A stretch of 64,000 nucleotides of DNA from contig JALGPY010000001.1 in the NCBI GenBank assembly GCA_023055425.1, positions 143,617,368 through 143,681,367 of the forward strand, written 5' to 3'. This DNA is from Linanthus parryae. Its lineage: Eukaryota > Streptophyta > Magnoliopsida > Ericales > Polemoniaceae. Positions 29,201 to 40,901 of the stretch are shown piece by piece (position 1 is the stretch's first letter; each line of letters opens with the position of its first letter). The position numbers were made by a program, and so were the translations under genes. The notes below the pieces were generated by a model that was given only the letters and a program-made list of their open reading frames with translations, did not search any database and was not told where the DNA came from.

Positions 29201-30585
29201 GGAAGGGAACCTCGCAGACACCAACAAAAGAATTCACGATAGCGTTCGTGGAAATGCGGCCCCTTTTCAAAGAGAAGGTCTTCTGACAAGACCATACCTT
29301 TGGAAGGGTATAGCTTCGGAAACCACCGCACATTCTCAACACGTGTGGCATAGGGCCTGGCAGTAAACTCCTTTCGTTTGTCGCATATCAAACTCCAAGT
29401 ACACTTGGTGTTGCTTGCTCCAAACCATCTCGCAGCCCTTCCGCTGTTGCGCGCTTCCGTCTCGCCTGGGGGACACCACTTATCAAGTGGGAGGGGAGTT
29501 GGAGCATAAGACGGCCAGCGCTCGAAAACCCACATTGTCAAAAAGCTGATATTGACAAAGGTCAGAACATCGAGGCGGCCACGCGATTCCCTCATCGCCA
29601 GAACCAGCTGATCCAGCCTATAATATAGCGTGCCCAAAACCAAGGGTCCGAGTGCGACTCTCTGGCCAAGAGCGAGCCTCACGGCAAGTGGCAGCACATG
29701 GTAGAAGACCCCGTCATGGGGGTGACCATCAATCAGATACCTCGACAGCCAAGCACAGAGAAAGGCACAAAGGGTCAAATGATAGCCCTTGCCCTCTACA
29801 TAATTCTCGGCCTCCGGGTTCTCGCTCAAAAGCTTCTTAGTAATGCTGCTGTTCGCATAGTCTCGGAAGAAGTACTGCAACCACTTGTTCCAGGTATTCT
29901 TCGCAGACGTATCCACCAGCTGCCAGTTCGGAAGAGGCTTTGTAGTGGTCCACCGAGTGGAAATTTTCTTTACCTCTGCTAGGCACTCCTCCATCTGCGC
30001 GTACAAGGCCATTTCAGCAGATGTCCTCAAGTGACTCAAGGGGTCCACCTCGCCCATGGGGGAAAGCTCATACAGCATTTGAACGTCCTCGAGCGTGGGG
30101 GCAGCCTCGAACTCAGCAAAATAAAACGTGTGAGTCGCGGGCGAGTAACGGGACAGAAGGTCTAGAAGCATGGACTGATCCAACTTCACGGCAGCACCCT
30201 TCATAGCACGGATAGCAAAGAAAATGCCGGCTTTATCGAGAGTCTCGGCGTGATGATCCAACACGTGGTCGATCCACTCATCCATATAGTCCAATTTCTG
30301 GACAAACGCCTGAGTAGAAATCGCAGTGTATGGGAAGTGCCCATTCTCGATCCCCAATCGAACCACATCCTCGGAACCAACCAACTCGAGCAAGGCTGAG
30401 TTAACTGGGCGAGTCAGTGTCAACAATCGCTCAACTGGAACAGGATCAGGCATCCTCTTCGCCTTCACCCTCGCATGATAAAAGTCTTTCCCACCCAGAA
30501 AGGGGGCTTTTCGCCACAGAGCCTGCGGAAGCTCCGGCATCTCTTCATCTTCCTTGACGGGTCTGGTTACTCTTGTCTTGGCCAT
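26299..30585 (-). CDS. antisense plant-mobile-domain-like protein, six exons, element B
   Basis: Proposed coding exons on the minus strand: 30585-28705, 28630-28156, 28077-27607, 27527-27423, 27341-26853, 26774-26299. All five introns are GT-AG and 74-81 nt long. The exons sum to 3897 nt, an unbroken frame of 1298 residues. The ATG stands directly behind a polypyrimidine tract and acceptor (CCCTTTCGCAG), so a 5'UTR intron is likely. Exon 1 (residues 1-627) resembles the plant mobile domain: SPATHTFYFAEFEAAPTLED, CAFLCAWLSRYLIDGHPHDG, LPLAVRLALGQRVALGPLVL, SFLTMWVFERWPSYAP. Exons 2-3 are acidic/Pro-rich with basic motifs (RVKRPRQKG, AKRQKRD) and a helical EAAERRRQREEEELERVKQR stretch. Exon 5 has VIELSDD, a candidate SUMO-interacting motif. 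Exon 6 ends in a coiled coil (EMQKVEQQKQKVDEALKLYH). The product is probably nuclear. The function in the element is unknown; silencing control is conceivable since host mobile-domain proteins act in silencing. Confidence 0.8.
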
Positions 30586-31286
30586 TCCTGCGAAAGGGCA
30601 AAAAAAAAAAAAAAAAAAAGGGGGGGGGGAGAAATACCACACTTCAGTTTGAATTTTGGAATTCGAGATCCATGCAAAGGAAAGCAAACAGTTCCGGTAC
30701 CGATCTCAGAAATTGGGGAGTTGCAAGATCCAATATTGTTGAAAGATTAAAACGAAGCGGGTTCAAAGATCAAAGCCTCTTCACAAATTTCATGGATTTA
30801 CAGATTCAACGCAGTTCAAGGCAAACACTGGTATTTTAAATCAAAAGTAAACGAGGCCAACCTTGTTTCCTTGAAGCTTGCTTGGATATACACAATTGGA
30901 GAATACGATTTGCAGTTCTGAACTGGTGATTGATTATCTGGATCTGCTCTCGAAGATCTCCGGGTACCATTCACTTTAAGAGAAAGAAGTGATGCTTTGC
31001 AATAATGGGATACAAGGTATTTATCCAAAAGAATGAAGGGTTGCGTCCCTTCAGTAGTCGAATCGCAACCGTCACCGTCGTATCGCGCAATCACAGGACG
31101 GGCTGACGTCACGCCTAAAACCCTAAAGGTCAGACGGCACGACTCTAGGGGTTTTAGGTCATAATGACACGCACGGGGGCTGAACTTACCCGTATTTGAA
31201 TTGGTGCGTGGCGACGACGCGCATGTTGGTTTCCGCGCATGGAAGCCTATACAGCTATGAGCCTTCAGGCGCAGAAAGGGGGCTAA
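30586..31286 (-). other. 5' leader and probable promoter of the antisense gene, plus polypurine tract
   Basis: From the ATG outward on the minus strand: a splice acceptor with a pyrimidine tract (30590-30630), then about 650 bp without a supported gene. A TATA-like GGATAAATACC (31015-31025) is conserved in A (GGATAAATACTC, 40629-40640) and is a candidate promoter for the antisense gene. At the right edge the plus-strand run AGAAAGGGGGCTAA (31273-31286) is the polypurine tract before the 3' LTR. Confidence 0.5.
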
Positions 31287-31912
31287 TGTAGATACTGCTT
31301 TCTGACATGACAGATCTTAGCCACGTGGCAACCATCCAGCACACCATATTGTGCTCCACACACACAGGATCACCAGCCGAGCTGATCCATGTGGGGGCTG
31401 CGAGACAGAGCCCTCCCATACCACTGCACGGGACTTGTAGGGACTTAGTGGTTTGGAGGCTAGAGTAAGCCCTGTCGCGTGCGAGCCAAGCCCGCGCGCG
31501 ACCTTTAGTAACTGTTTTGAGAGATCTATGGCACGAGCTCCCTAGACCCGGTCAATCCGGTCAAACCCGGTCAACCTCGTAACGGTTCCGGTACTCGCGC
31601 ACCACGTGCTCTAACGGTTCCTATATACTCGGACGAACGTGCCGTTATGGTTAAGCTAATTAAGCCGCCATTAATGGGCGCATTAACCACACTACAACGG
31701 TCACGTTCTCCAGTATATATATATCGTTAACCTTTCCATACAAAGGAGGACACACTGCCATACGCGGAAGCTCTGCCAAACCTCTGTCTCTCTCTCAGAC
31801 ATTGCTACTGACTTACTCTCTCCCTACACACACCCCTATTCTTCCTGTGCGATCCCTGATCCACTACGCACGGTGTACACGGAGGTCTCCCTGCCGGAAT
31901 CTCTTGTGCACA
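31287..31912 (+). repeat. 3' LTR of Tat element B
   Basis: 626 bp, matching 16578-17203 except for one base seen by eye (CCCTCCCATACC here, CCCTCGCATACC in the left copy). Followed by the duplication catac (31913-31917) and the rest of A's pol. Confidence 0.95.
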
Positions 31913-31917
31913 CATAC

Positions 31918-33401
31918 ATGACAACACCCTCTATTACAAGGGCCCTGGCGGAATACTTATGCGATGCGTCTCCGAGCGAGAGGGACATATGCTGTTAGAA
32001 AAGATTCACCAACATGCCTGCGGGGAAAGTGAGGTGTCAATCTATCGGAAAGCTCAGAGATATGGCATCCATTGGCCGGACATGTCAACGGCCGCAGCGC
32101 TGATACAAGGAAAGTGCGAGAGTTGCGCATTGATTAAAGACTCTTTACTCATTGCTCTGACTGACGATGATGCGGATTGGAGGAAACCACTTTTTGATTT
32201 TCTCACCCAGGGTACTGTACCCGAATCAAGAAAAGAAGCTGAGAAACTAAAGAGGAAAGCAGCCCGATATGTGGTGAAAGAAAATCTGCTTTGGCGAAGA
32301 GGCCATGAAGGTAACTTGCTGCGATGTCTAGACAGCAGGGAAGCACAAGAAGTTATGGACCTTTCCCGCCAGGTGGAACATCAGGGAGGTGTGAAATTAT
32401 GCAGACAACTCCTCTCAATTGGATATTTCTGGCCCACTATGGAGGCCGATTGCCGCACCAAGGTACGACGCTGCCAGGAGTGTCAATTTAAAGGTAACCT
32501 AGTGCACGCTCCCGCTGTAGATCTACATGCATTGGGAACACCGTGGCCGTTTCACACATGGGCTCTGGATTTTATTGGTCCCATTCGACCAACCTCACAT
32601 GGGAATCACTTCATTCTCACCGCGACTGAGTTGTTCATCAAGTGGGTAGAAGCAATACCACTGAAGACGGAAAATGCGCTAGCTGTGGTCCATTTCATCC
32701 AAGAAAGCATCATATGCAGGTTCGGAATTCCCAACACTATCCTTTCGGATAATGGAACTCCTTTTGTTAATCGCCAGGTGGCTGCGAAGCTAGCAGAATA
32801 CAACATCAGGCAGATATGCGCCACCCCATACTACCCGAAAGGGAATGGGCAGGCGGAAGCGACCAACAAGACGCTGTTGAGAATTTTGAGCAAGATGGTC
32901 GCAGGTGACCACAAGAAGTGGGCTGATTCTTTGAACATAGCCCTGTGGGCCTACCGGACTTCTCCAAGGACACCCACAGGGGTCTCACCAATCCTTCTAT
33001 GCTATGGAGCTGAGGCTGTGGTACCTGCGGAAGTAAAGGTTAACTCTGCAAGATTGTCTTTCCACGCATTGTACGACAATCAACGCGACCATGACTTAGT
33101 CCTGCTAGAAGAAAAGCGGGAACAAGCCAAAAGGACCAATAAGCGCTACCAAGAAAGGATTGCTCGTGCGTACAACAAAACAGTCCAACGTCGAGATTTC
33201 GCAGTTGGAGATTTGGTCTTAAGCGCATCTGATCATTGCATGCGAGAGGCGGCTCACCCAAAGTTCGCAGCCAATTGAGAACGACCCTTCGAAGTCACGG
33301 AAGTCTTTGACAGTGGCTACTGCAGCATACGGAGGTTACATGGCACGACCTCAACCCCAAGCTCAGTCAATATGCGCTGGATCAAGAAGTACTATCCCTA
33401 A
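31918..33401 (+). pseudogene. pol of Tat element A, part 2 (zinc-binding modules, integrase)
   Basis: Continues the frame of part 1 after element B and its TSD (catac, 31913-31917). It has the end of zinc-binding module 1 (KIHQHACGESEVSIYRKAQR, KCESC), module 2 (DWRKPLFDFLTQGTVPESRK, RQVEHQGGVKLC, CQECQ) and a DDE integrase core (ALDFIGPIRPTSHGNHF, LSDNGTPFVNRQVAAKL, NGQAEATNKTLLRILSK). At 33276-33278 a TGA replaces the TGG codon found in B and D (tryptophan of the C-terminal GPF-type segment). The remaining 40 codons to 33401 are open. The integrase is therefore probably truncated as well as separated from RT. Confidence 0.9.
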
Positions 33402-33491
33402 CTTCTCTTATTTTATGCGTTATATTACAACGTTTGCTTTATGCTCCATATTGCTATGACTCGCACATCTTCGAGAAAATTGTAATCTCAT

Positions 33492-33540
33492 CTCTCCCAC
33501 ACGAGAGTTTTATAATAAAAGACTTCTCCCAAATGAGAAG
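33492..33540 (+). promoter_or_regulatory. hairpin pair with AATAAA downstream of pol, element A
   Basis: Hairpins CTCTC-CCACAC-GAGAG (33492-33507) and CTTCTC-CCAAAT-GAGAAG (33523-33540) with AATAAA between them (about 33514-33519). They correspond to hairpins 2 and 3 of elements B and D; the first hairpin is lost here. Confidence 0.65.
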
Positions 33541-33597
33541 AACTTTATACTTCTAGCTGTCTTTACCGCTTCATTCAGTTCATTATTGCTATTAGCA

Positions 33598-34290
33598 AAA
33601 GCCTATCCGCCGTGATAGCAGCACATGCGAAAACGATCTTAATTGATATTCTAAGCCTATCCGCCGTGATAGCAGCACATGCGAAAACGATCTTAATTGA
33701 TCTTCTAAGCCTATCTGCCAAGATAGCAGCACATGCGAAAATGATCTTAACTGATCTTCTAAGCCTATCTGCCACGATAGCAGCTCATGCGAAAACAATC
33801 TTAATTAATCTTCTAAGCCTATCTGCAACGATAGCAGCACATGCGAAAATGATCTTAACTGATCTCCTAAGCCTATCTGCTACGATAGCAGCTCATGCGA
33901 ACATGATCTTAATTGATCTTCTAAGCCTATCTGCCACGATAGCTGCCGATGCAAATGCAATCTTAATTGATCTTCTAAGCCTATCTGCCACGATAGCAGC
34001 AAATGCGAAAATGATCTTAATTGATCTTTTAAGCCTATCTTCTATGATAGCAGCCCATGCGAACATGATCTTGAATGATCTTTCAAGCCTATCTGCCGCG
34101 ATAGCAACACTATACAAATGCAATTTTAAAATCGTTCTTAAGTCTATCTGCCATGATAGCAGCATTACGCAAAATGATCTTAAGTGATCTACAAAGGCCT
34201 ATCTGATAAGATAGCACTTGCACTTGAATCTAAAGCAAATCACGAGCCTATCTGCTAAGATAGCACAGCTACGCAAACACGATCTTGAAC
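33598..34290 (+). repeat. 54-bp tandem repeat tract, element A
   Basis: About 12 units of 54 bp: AAGCCTATCTGCCACGATAG, CAGCACATGCGAAAATGATC, TTAATTGATCTTCT. Each unit holds two palindromic pieces, CTATC...GATAG and GATC-TTAATT-GATC. Because 54 is 18 codons, the tract is open in several frames by chance. Later units are more diverged. Confidence 0.9.
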
Positions 34291-34881
34291 GATCTAAAAA
34301 CATGTCCAAGCGACAATGCAAAGTGTGTACATAGCACTACAAAAAGCGAAATCTGCCAATACGCATGCAAAATTGTAATTTGTTGTAACAAGACAGCAGA
34401 TCATACAAAGCGATTTATCATTATGAGTCAAAAAGACTTACAATTTATTTGTCTAGATAACAGCTTACAAGTGAAAAAGCTTAAATCAAGCTAACCACGC
34501 AGCCAACATGGCTTACAATGCATCTACATAGTAACTCGCATACAGAAGTTACTCATCGGGGGAATCCTAGCTAAAAAACGATGGACCTAACGGCCCTAGC
34601 ACAAGCTATGCGATACACAGATCTGCGGCCAAAGATCTGTAGCAAGTAGGGCGCTCCTGCGAGAAGATCAGCCCGCCATTCGCTATGTCTACAACCGCAA
34701 GACCTGGGTGACGCTGCGTCCAAGATCTCAGGATCTAACAAGGCCTCTGTCTGATCAAGATATGTGCCAGAGGAACCACCTGTTCCGGCATATGCAGCCG
34801 TACAAAACAGGGGAGCAATTATTCCTCGGGCAATGGGCTCCTTGTCCACGCAGACGAGCACATTGGCTCGCCACCCTGAGT

Positions 34882-35229
34882 TCAAGAACGAGGAGGCAAG
34901 AAATTCTTCTCCGGGCATGCTGGAGGAGAATCCCGCCGTACATTACGAATCAGTAGCAAGGTCACTACGGCGCTGCACCTCGCCGGGAGGCGGCCGGAAA
35001 CATGACCTGCAAGCATAATAGACGAAGAAAATTCTTCGAACAAATATGAGGTATTATCTGCATCTTCTCGATGATAGTTACAAAGATCAATAAGCCTTAT
35101 AAAGCGGATCTTGGAAACTATTTCTATAGCACAAAGCGCAAACTCAGGTTTTACAACTTGAACTTGCCATGAATCAACGAAAAACAAGCGTTGAAGCCAC
35201 CAGTCGTAAGGACTCACGGCAAACCACAT
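34882..35229 (-). CDS. small conserved antisense ORF, element A copy
   Basis: 115 codons from ATG 35229, the same length as the homologous ORFs in B (25838-25491) and D (62467-62120), with roughly three quarters of residues identical to B (MWFAVSPYDWWLQRLFFVDS, CAIEIVSKIRFIRLI, FEEFSSSIMLAGHVSGRL). A minus-strand TATA box (TATATAAA) lies at 35265-35272, about 36 nt upstream of the ATG. I do not recognise the protein; there are no clear membrane segments. It may be a real small gene of the element or a conserved non-coding region that happens to be open. Confidence 0.4.
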   Translation of the reverse strand: MWFAVSPYDWWLQRLFFVDSWQVQVVKPEFALCAIEIVSKIRFIRLIDLCNYHREDADNTSYLFEEFSSSIMLAGHVSGRLPARCSAVVTLLLIRNVRRDSPPACPEKNFLPPRS

Positions 35230-35639
35230 TTTGGGATGAAGAACCCAAATAGCAATAGGCAGGGTTTATATAGACCTTGTGAAGACTCTTCAGTTACCAA
35301 GATGAGTCAGCAGAATTTGAAAAGAGGGTAAGGTCAATCACTTACGCCTTGAAAAGTGGTAACAATCAATTACCCTACTAAAGGCTACGACGATTCGGTT
35401 GCGTATCCTAATTAATGACGGATAGTCATGATACGGATGGACTTCCCAAGGAAGGCGTGCTTATCTAATGAGTAATTAGCGCAAAAATCAAGGCAAAGTA
35501 TCAATTGCTGACGTCATAAATTGATATACACAGAAATATTCGAGCAAATCCCGGAAAGGGCAAAACGGGCATTGCAATTCTTTTTGAAAAAAGGGGGGGG
35601 GAGAAACCCTAGCAACATTACAGTTGTGTCTTGCTACTT

Positions 35640-38600
35640 TTAAAACAAGCCTTTGATCAAGGAATCGTTAGGAGTAAACTGACGGCTAAGGTTTTCTATT
35701 TGCTCCACTTCTTGTTTCAATTGCTCGCATTTGGCATTCATCTCATGAAAAAGCTTCATAGCTTCTTCAACCTTTTGCCTTTGCTACTCTACCTTCTGCT
35801 TCTCAGCAGCAAGGTTTTGGTGGCCGCGTTTCAAATTCACGGACGTGCGAATCAGGGTAACTCTTTTCATAAGAAACTTGAAGCCCAGCTTGCCTTGAAC
35901 TTTGGCGAGAAGATTTGGCACATACCAAAAATTAATTCCGCGCTCTGAGGAGAAATGGTCGCAGGTGTGGCCGCCGACAGCTGCTCCAAAATCCAGATGG
36001 CCTCAGTAAGAAATAGTCTCCTGTCAAAGGGCCCTATCTCCAGAGATCTCGCAAACGATTGGGGGTAGGTGAGGCGCATCCGAACTAGCCAGTCCACGTC
36101 GGCTTGCTTCAAACCTTAAGTAATGTCAAAGCCAAGTTAGATTACCAAACTCGCAAATAAAGAATGCAAGATGCGAACAGCAAATCACGACATACCAGTT
36201 CCTTCAAGGATCTCGCGCAGAGAAGGAATGCGCATTGCTGGGGTAGTTGAAGACTGTCCTCGCTCCATTGCCCTCCTATCAGCTACGAGTTCTAACTCCT
36301 CATAGTTGGGGGGAAGAGTATAAGCCGCACCAGGTGCGATTGCAGCCCTGACCTGCGAACCCCAAAAGTTCCACGCAGGAAGAGGTGCCGCAGGCTCAGT
36401 CATTGCCGGGGGCATGGCAGCAGCAGACGAGGAATGAGCATTGCTGGGGTAGTTGAAGACTGTCCTCGCTCCATTGCCCTCCTATCAGCTGCGAGTTCTA
36501 ACTCCTCATAGTTGGGGGGAAGAGTATAAGCCGCACCAGGTGCGATTGCAGCCCCGACCTGCGAACCCCAAAAGTTCCACGCAGGAAGAGGTGCCGCAGG
36601 CTCAGTCATTGCCGGGGGCATGGCAGCAGCAGAAGTTGCAGCTTGACGAGGAATATCTTCAGGTGCGACAGCATCAGCAGCATTCGTTCCTATTTCCTCA
36701 GCACCAGCATGGGCATCTTCCTCCATTAACACAGTGTCAGCCTCGGCATCATCAGAAAGTTCGATGACGTCCTCAAGGGGCTCTCCTGCATATTCAGCAG
36801 CTGCAACGGGCTTCTCGGTATGAGAACTCGGCACCCGGACATAGGACGCAGAAGGCTGACTCCTTTTCTCCAACACAGGTTCATCAGCATTGCCTGCGAT
36901 TCAAAATGCGATGGTGTAAGGTAACTTGTATCGTATTTTATTTTACTATCTTTGTTAAGCTAAGAGCAAGCACCTCCACGCGAAGGTGGGATTGCAGTAT
37001 CCTCGTCATACGTTAAAGACCTGGAACCTTGCCCTATTAACGTGTCTTCGCTAAGCATGTCTTTAAAGTGAGCGTGACCTGGGGCGCGAAGAAACCAGTC
37101 ATAATTATGATTGAGGTGCTAAGCCTAGTTCTTGCATATGGTCCAAATGATTACCTGAGGGTTCACCGCACTTGCCTACTAGCCAACGGCGAATGTCAGC
37201 TTTTGACACACCGTGCTTTAATGCACCAACAATAACATCTTGATAAGTTACTGCGAGATTAAAAATCTCACCTTCATTGCCACCTGCGATTTCTTCAAAA
37301 TCTGCTTGGACTCGCTCTAAGGCTGCCGCATCTTCTTCTGGAGCCACATCTTCCTCTTCCACTCGAGGAGCCACCTCTTCGGGAAGCACATCTTCCTCAT
37401 TAGATGGACGCACTAGGTTGTCGACGTGTTGTTCTTCTAGGCTCCTCAGCTTCACACGCTCGAGCTCCTCCTCTTCTCGTTTCCTTCTCCTTTCAGCAGC
37501 TTCCGCAGCTGTCCTATTGGACTCGGCGAGAATGTCCTCGCTTTTAATCAGAAACGCCAGCATGAGAACCTCTCTTCTGCTTCTTGGCCAAGAGGCCACC
37601 GATGGTCTCGTCATCATCATCATCTGCGAAGAAGCAATTCGTTCAAACCAGATTGCAGAAGAGTTAAGATAATGAGAAGAGAAGTACGATAGAGATACCT
37701 CCTGATTCTTCCTCATATGTCGCATCTTCCTCTCTGACATCTTCAACTCTTTCTTCTTCTTTTTCATCTCCTTCTCTTGGCTCCCGCCTCTCCTCTTCTT
37801 CCTCCTGGCCGAATGGAACGAAGGTCTCCACTGCGAGCTCCTTCCGCGCTTTACCGGTCATGCGACCATTACCTTTGTCCCTGGCAGAAAGGGACCTCGC
37901 AGGAGGGGAAGTCGGAGCGCTTCTAGGGGAAGAAATTGTAATTCCTCTTTGCCTGGGCCTCTTCGCTCGTGGTGCAGCAGTCGCCGGAGGAGACGGATCG
38001 TCTCTAGGGGAAGAAAAGGCTGGGGTATTGTCTATCAGTGAATCGGCAAAAGCATTCATGACCTCGCGAATCCTGGCCTCGACCTCGGGATCCATTCTCG
38101 ATGCCAGCCGAAACGGCTGTCTTAGCCTTCTTGAAGTAACAATGGTGGTAACCAGCGATTTGGAACGCTCACCAGATGCAAACCTCCGCACATGGCACTA
38201 CAGCGAGAAGTGTAATATAAAGTCTTCAGTATATTGAAGTAAAGAAGCTTAGCGCGTGCAAGAGAAGTTGCTTACCTTAGCAAAAGTTTCGCTGTATCTG
38301 ATGACATGCGAGTCGCCTTTTCTAACCGCAGCAATCTTTTCATCTAGAATGATGGAGGGACACAGATGGTTCTCGCGATCTAGCAATGAGTAGCAACCAT
38401 ACTCAGACTCGTCCAATCTACAATTGGGACGAAAAGGAAAAGAATTCCTTTTGATCACAGGAGCTCTGCTTGGCTGGGGGATCGACTGCGTTTCAAACCT
38501 TGTCTGCTGGGCGTTCCAGTATGCGAGCCAGTTTTTGGAACAGCCGCCTTCACGGTTACCTGCAGGTTGCTCAAAGGGGAGATTGCTCAGCAAGACTGTT

Positions 38601-40156
38601 TTACACTCCTTTGACAACAAACGCTTATAGCAGCCTCAGATGATAGACTGCGTCCAGATTGATGGCGCCACTGCATCGAAGCCGAATTGGGGAGAAACGC
38701 GAGTGGGATCAACATCCACGGTAATCCTCTCGTACCTTGGCGCGAGCTCGCGGACATGCTCTGCGAGAGAAGGAAGGGAGCCTCGCAGGCACCAGCAAAA
38801 GAATTCACGATAGCGCTCGTGGAAATTCTCTCCACCTTCGAAGAGGAGCTCTTCTGAAAAGACAACACCCTTAGAAGGATACAGTTTTGCAAACCATCGC
38901 ACGTTTTCAATACGCATAGCATAGGGCCTGGCTATGAACTCTTCTCGATTGTCGCACATCAGGCTCCAGACGCACTTGGGATAGTTTGTTCCGAACCACC
39001 TCGCAGCTCTGCCGCTGTTACATTCCTCTTCCGTACCTGGGGGACACCATTTGCTGGGCTTGGAAGCGACTGGGGCATAAGAGGGCCATCGCTCGAAGAC
39101 CCACATTGTCAAGAAAGCAATGTTGATGTAAGTCAGTATGTCGAGGCGGCCACGCGACTCCTTCATCGCCACAACCAGCTGATCCAACCTGTAGTACAGT
39201 GTGCCCAAGACTAGGGGTCCGAGTGCGACCTTCTGACCAAGGGCCAACTTCACAGCAAGAGGCAGAACGTGGTAAAAGACTCCATCGTGCGGGTGGCCAT
39301 CGATTAAGTACCTCGACAACCAGGCACAGAGGAAGGCGCACAGGGTCAAGTGATAACCCTTGCCATCCACATAGTTCTTGTCCTTCGGGTTTCGACGCAG
39401 AAGCTTCTTGGTGATACTGTTGTTCGCATAGTCACGGAAAAAGTACTGGACCCACTTGTTCCAAGTATTCTTCGCAGATGTGTCAACCAACTGCCAGTCA
39501 GGAAGGACTTCTGTGGGAGTCCACCGGGTGGAAATTTTCTTCACCTCTGTCAAGCACTCCTCCATCTGCGTGTACAAAGCGAGCTCCGCATCCGTTCTCA
39601 ATGGATTCAAAGGATCCACCTCACCCATGGGAGACAAATCGTACAGCATGTGCACGTCCTCGAGCGTGGGGGCAGCCTCGAACTCAGCAAAATGGAAGGT
39701 GTGGGTCGCAGGCGAGTAGTGGGAAAGAAGGTTTAGAAGCATGGACTGATCCCGCTTCACGGCAGCACCCTTCATAGCACGAACTGCGAAATATATTCCA
39801 GCATCGTTCAAAGTCACAGCATGATTGGTCAACACATGGTCAATCCACTCATCCATGTAGTCCAATTTCTGAACAAAAGCTTGGGTGGAAATCGCAGTAT
39901 ACGCGAAGTACCCATTTTCGATTCCTAATCGAACCACGTCTTCGGAGCCAATCAATTCGAGCAAGGCTGAGTTAACTGGAGGGGTCAATGTTTGCAATCC
40001 CTCACTAGGGACAGGGGTAGGCAGTTTCTTTGCCTTAACCCTAGCATGGTAGAAGTCTTTGCCACCCAGATAGGGGGCTTTTCGCCATAGAGCTTGCGGA
40101 AGATCAGGTATTTCTTCGTCCTCCTTAGTGGGTCTAGTTCCTTTTGTCTTTGCCAT
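35640..40156 (-). pseudogene. antisense plant-mobile-domain-like gene, element A copy (broken)
   Basis: Homologous to the six-exon antisense gene of B. Exon 1 starts at ATG 40156 (MAKTKGTRPTKEDEEIPDLP) right behind a splice acceptor (CTTTTCCGCAG) and ends at the donor 38275. It contains SPATHTFHFAEFEAAPTLED and DGVFYHVLPLAVKLALGQK. A nonsense codon (TGA, 38636-38638) stands where B has arginine. Exon 3 has an indel near 37540 that shifts the frame. Exon 5 is disrupted by a 206-bp tandem duplication. The exon 6 product ends at 35640 (DSLIKGLF) but is frameshifted near 35780-35950. The splice sites match those of B, which supports the exon model, but this copy is dead. Confidence 0.8.
36232..36643. 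repeat. 206-bp tandem duplication in antisense exon 5, element A
   Basis: The segment starting GCATTGCTGGGGTAGTTGAA at 36232 recurs at 36438 with only a few differences (for example CTACGAGTTC versus CTGCGAGTTC). A period of 206 is not a multiple of three, so the exon frame is lost. Confidence 0.9.
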
Positions 40157-40901
40157 TCCTGCGGAAAAGCAAGAAAAAAGGGGGGAGAAATATGCCACAC
40201 TTCAGTTTGAATTTCGAGATTCAAGATCTATGGGAAGAAAGATGGACAGTCTGGTACCAATTTCAGAAATTAGAGATTGGAATTGTTTGCATTATCAGGG
40301 ATTTCAAAAACCCTACATTCAAGGTCTTTATCATTGGGGGATTAAATCGAAATTGGATTCAAAGATTGTGAGCCTCTTCACAAGTTTTCAGCAGATAATA
40401 TGACATGGGTTTGCAGATCCAACGCAGTTTAAAGCCTATGCTAGCATATTAAATCAAAATTGAACAAGGCCAACCTTGTTTCTGTAAAGCTTGCTTGGAT
40501 GCAGACAATTGAAGGAGACGATTTGCAATTTTGAACTGGTGATTGATTATCTGAATCTGCTCTTGAAGACTTCGGGTATCATTCACTTTAAGAGAAAGAA
40601 GTGATGCTTTGCAGCAATGGAGAGTACAGAGTATTTATCCAAAAACAATGAAGGGTTGCGTCCTTTCAATAGTGGAATCGCAACCGTCACCGTCAAATTG
40701 CGCAATCACAGGACAAGCTGACGTCACGCCTAAAACCCTAAAGGCCAGACGGCACGACTCTAGGGGTTTTAGGTCATAATGGCACGCACGAGGGCTGAAC
40801 TTACTCATATTTGAATTGGTGCGTGGCAGCGACGCGTACGTTGATTCCTGCGCATAGAAGTCTATCTGGTTATGAGTCTTCACGCGTAGAAAGGGGGCTA
40901 A

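Larger units (their letters stand above)
16578..31912 (+). mobile_element. Tat-lineage Ty3/gypsy retrotransposon B, complete
   Basis: 15.3 kb element inserted in pol of A, flanked by the duplication catac (16573-16577 and 31913-31917). LTRs are 16578-17203 and 31287-31912 (626 bp each), with one difference seen by eye (G at about 16706, C in the right copy). All modules are present and open: PBS, gag-protease, an in-frame TGA, full pol with YVDD and DDE residues, hairpins with AATAAA, 54-bp repeats, a small antisense ORF, a six-exon antisense gene and the polypurine tract. It is the youngest insertion in the nest and a candidate autonomous copy. Confidence 0.95.

Noticed and set aside
28507..29286. 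259-codon plus-strand ORF in element B
   Set aside because: It lies antisense to exon 1 of the mobile-domain gene, whose motifs are clear on the minus strand; this is a shadow frame.
30599..30629. Poly-A/poly-G run as a retroposon tail
   Set aside because: On the minus strand it is the pyrimidine tract of the splice acceptor just upstream of the antisense ATG; A has a shorter version at the same place.
33612..34187. 191-codon open frame with an 18-residue repeat (and the opposite-strand frame at 60426-60794)
   Set aside because: The frame is open only because the 54-bp unit equals 18 codons; several frames on both strands are open at once and the residues differ among A, B and D.
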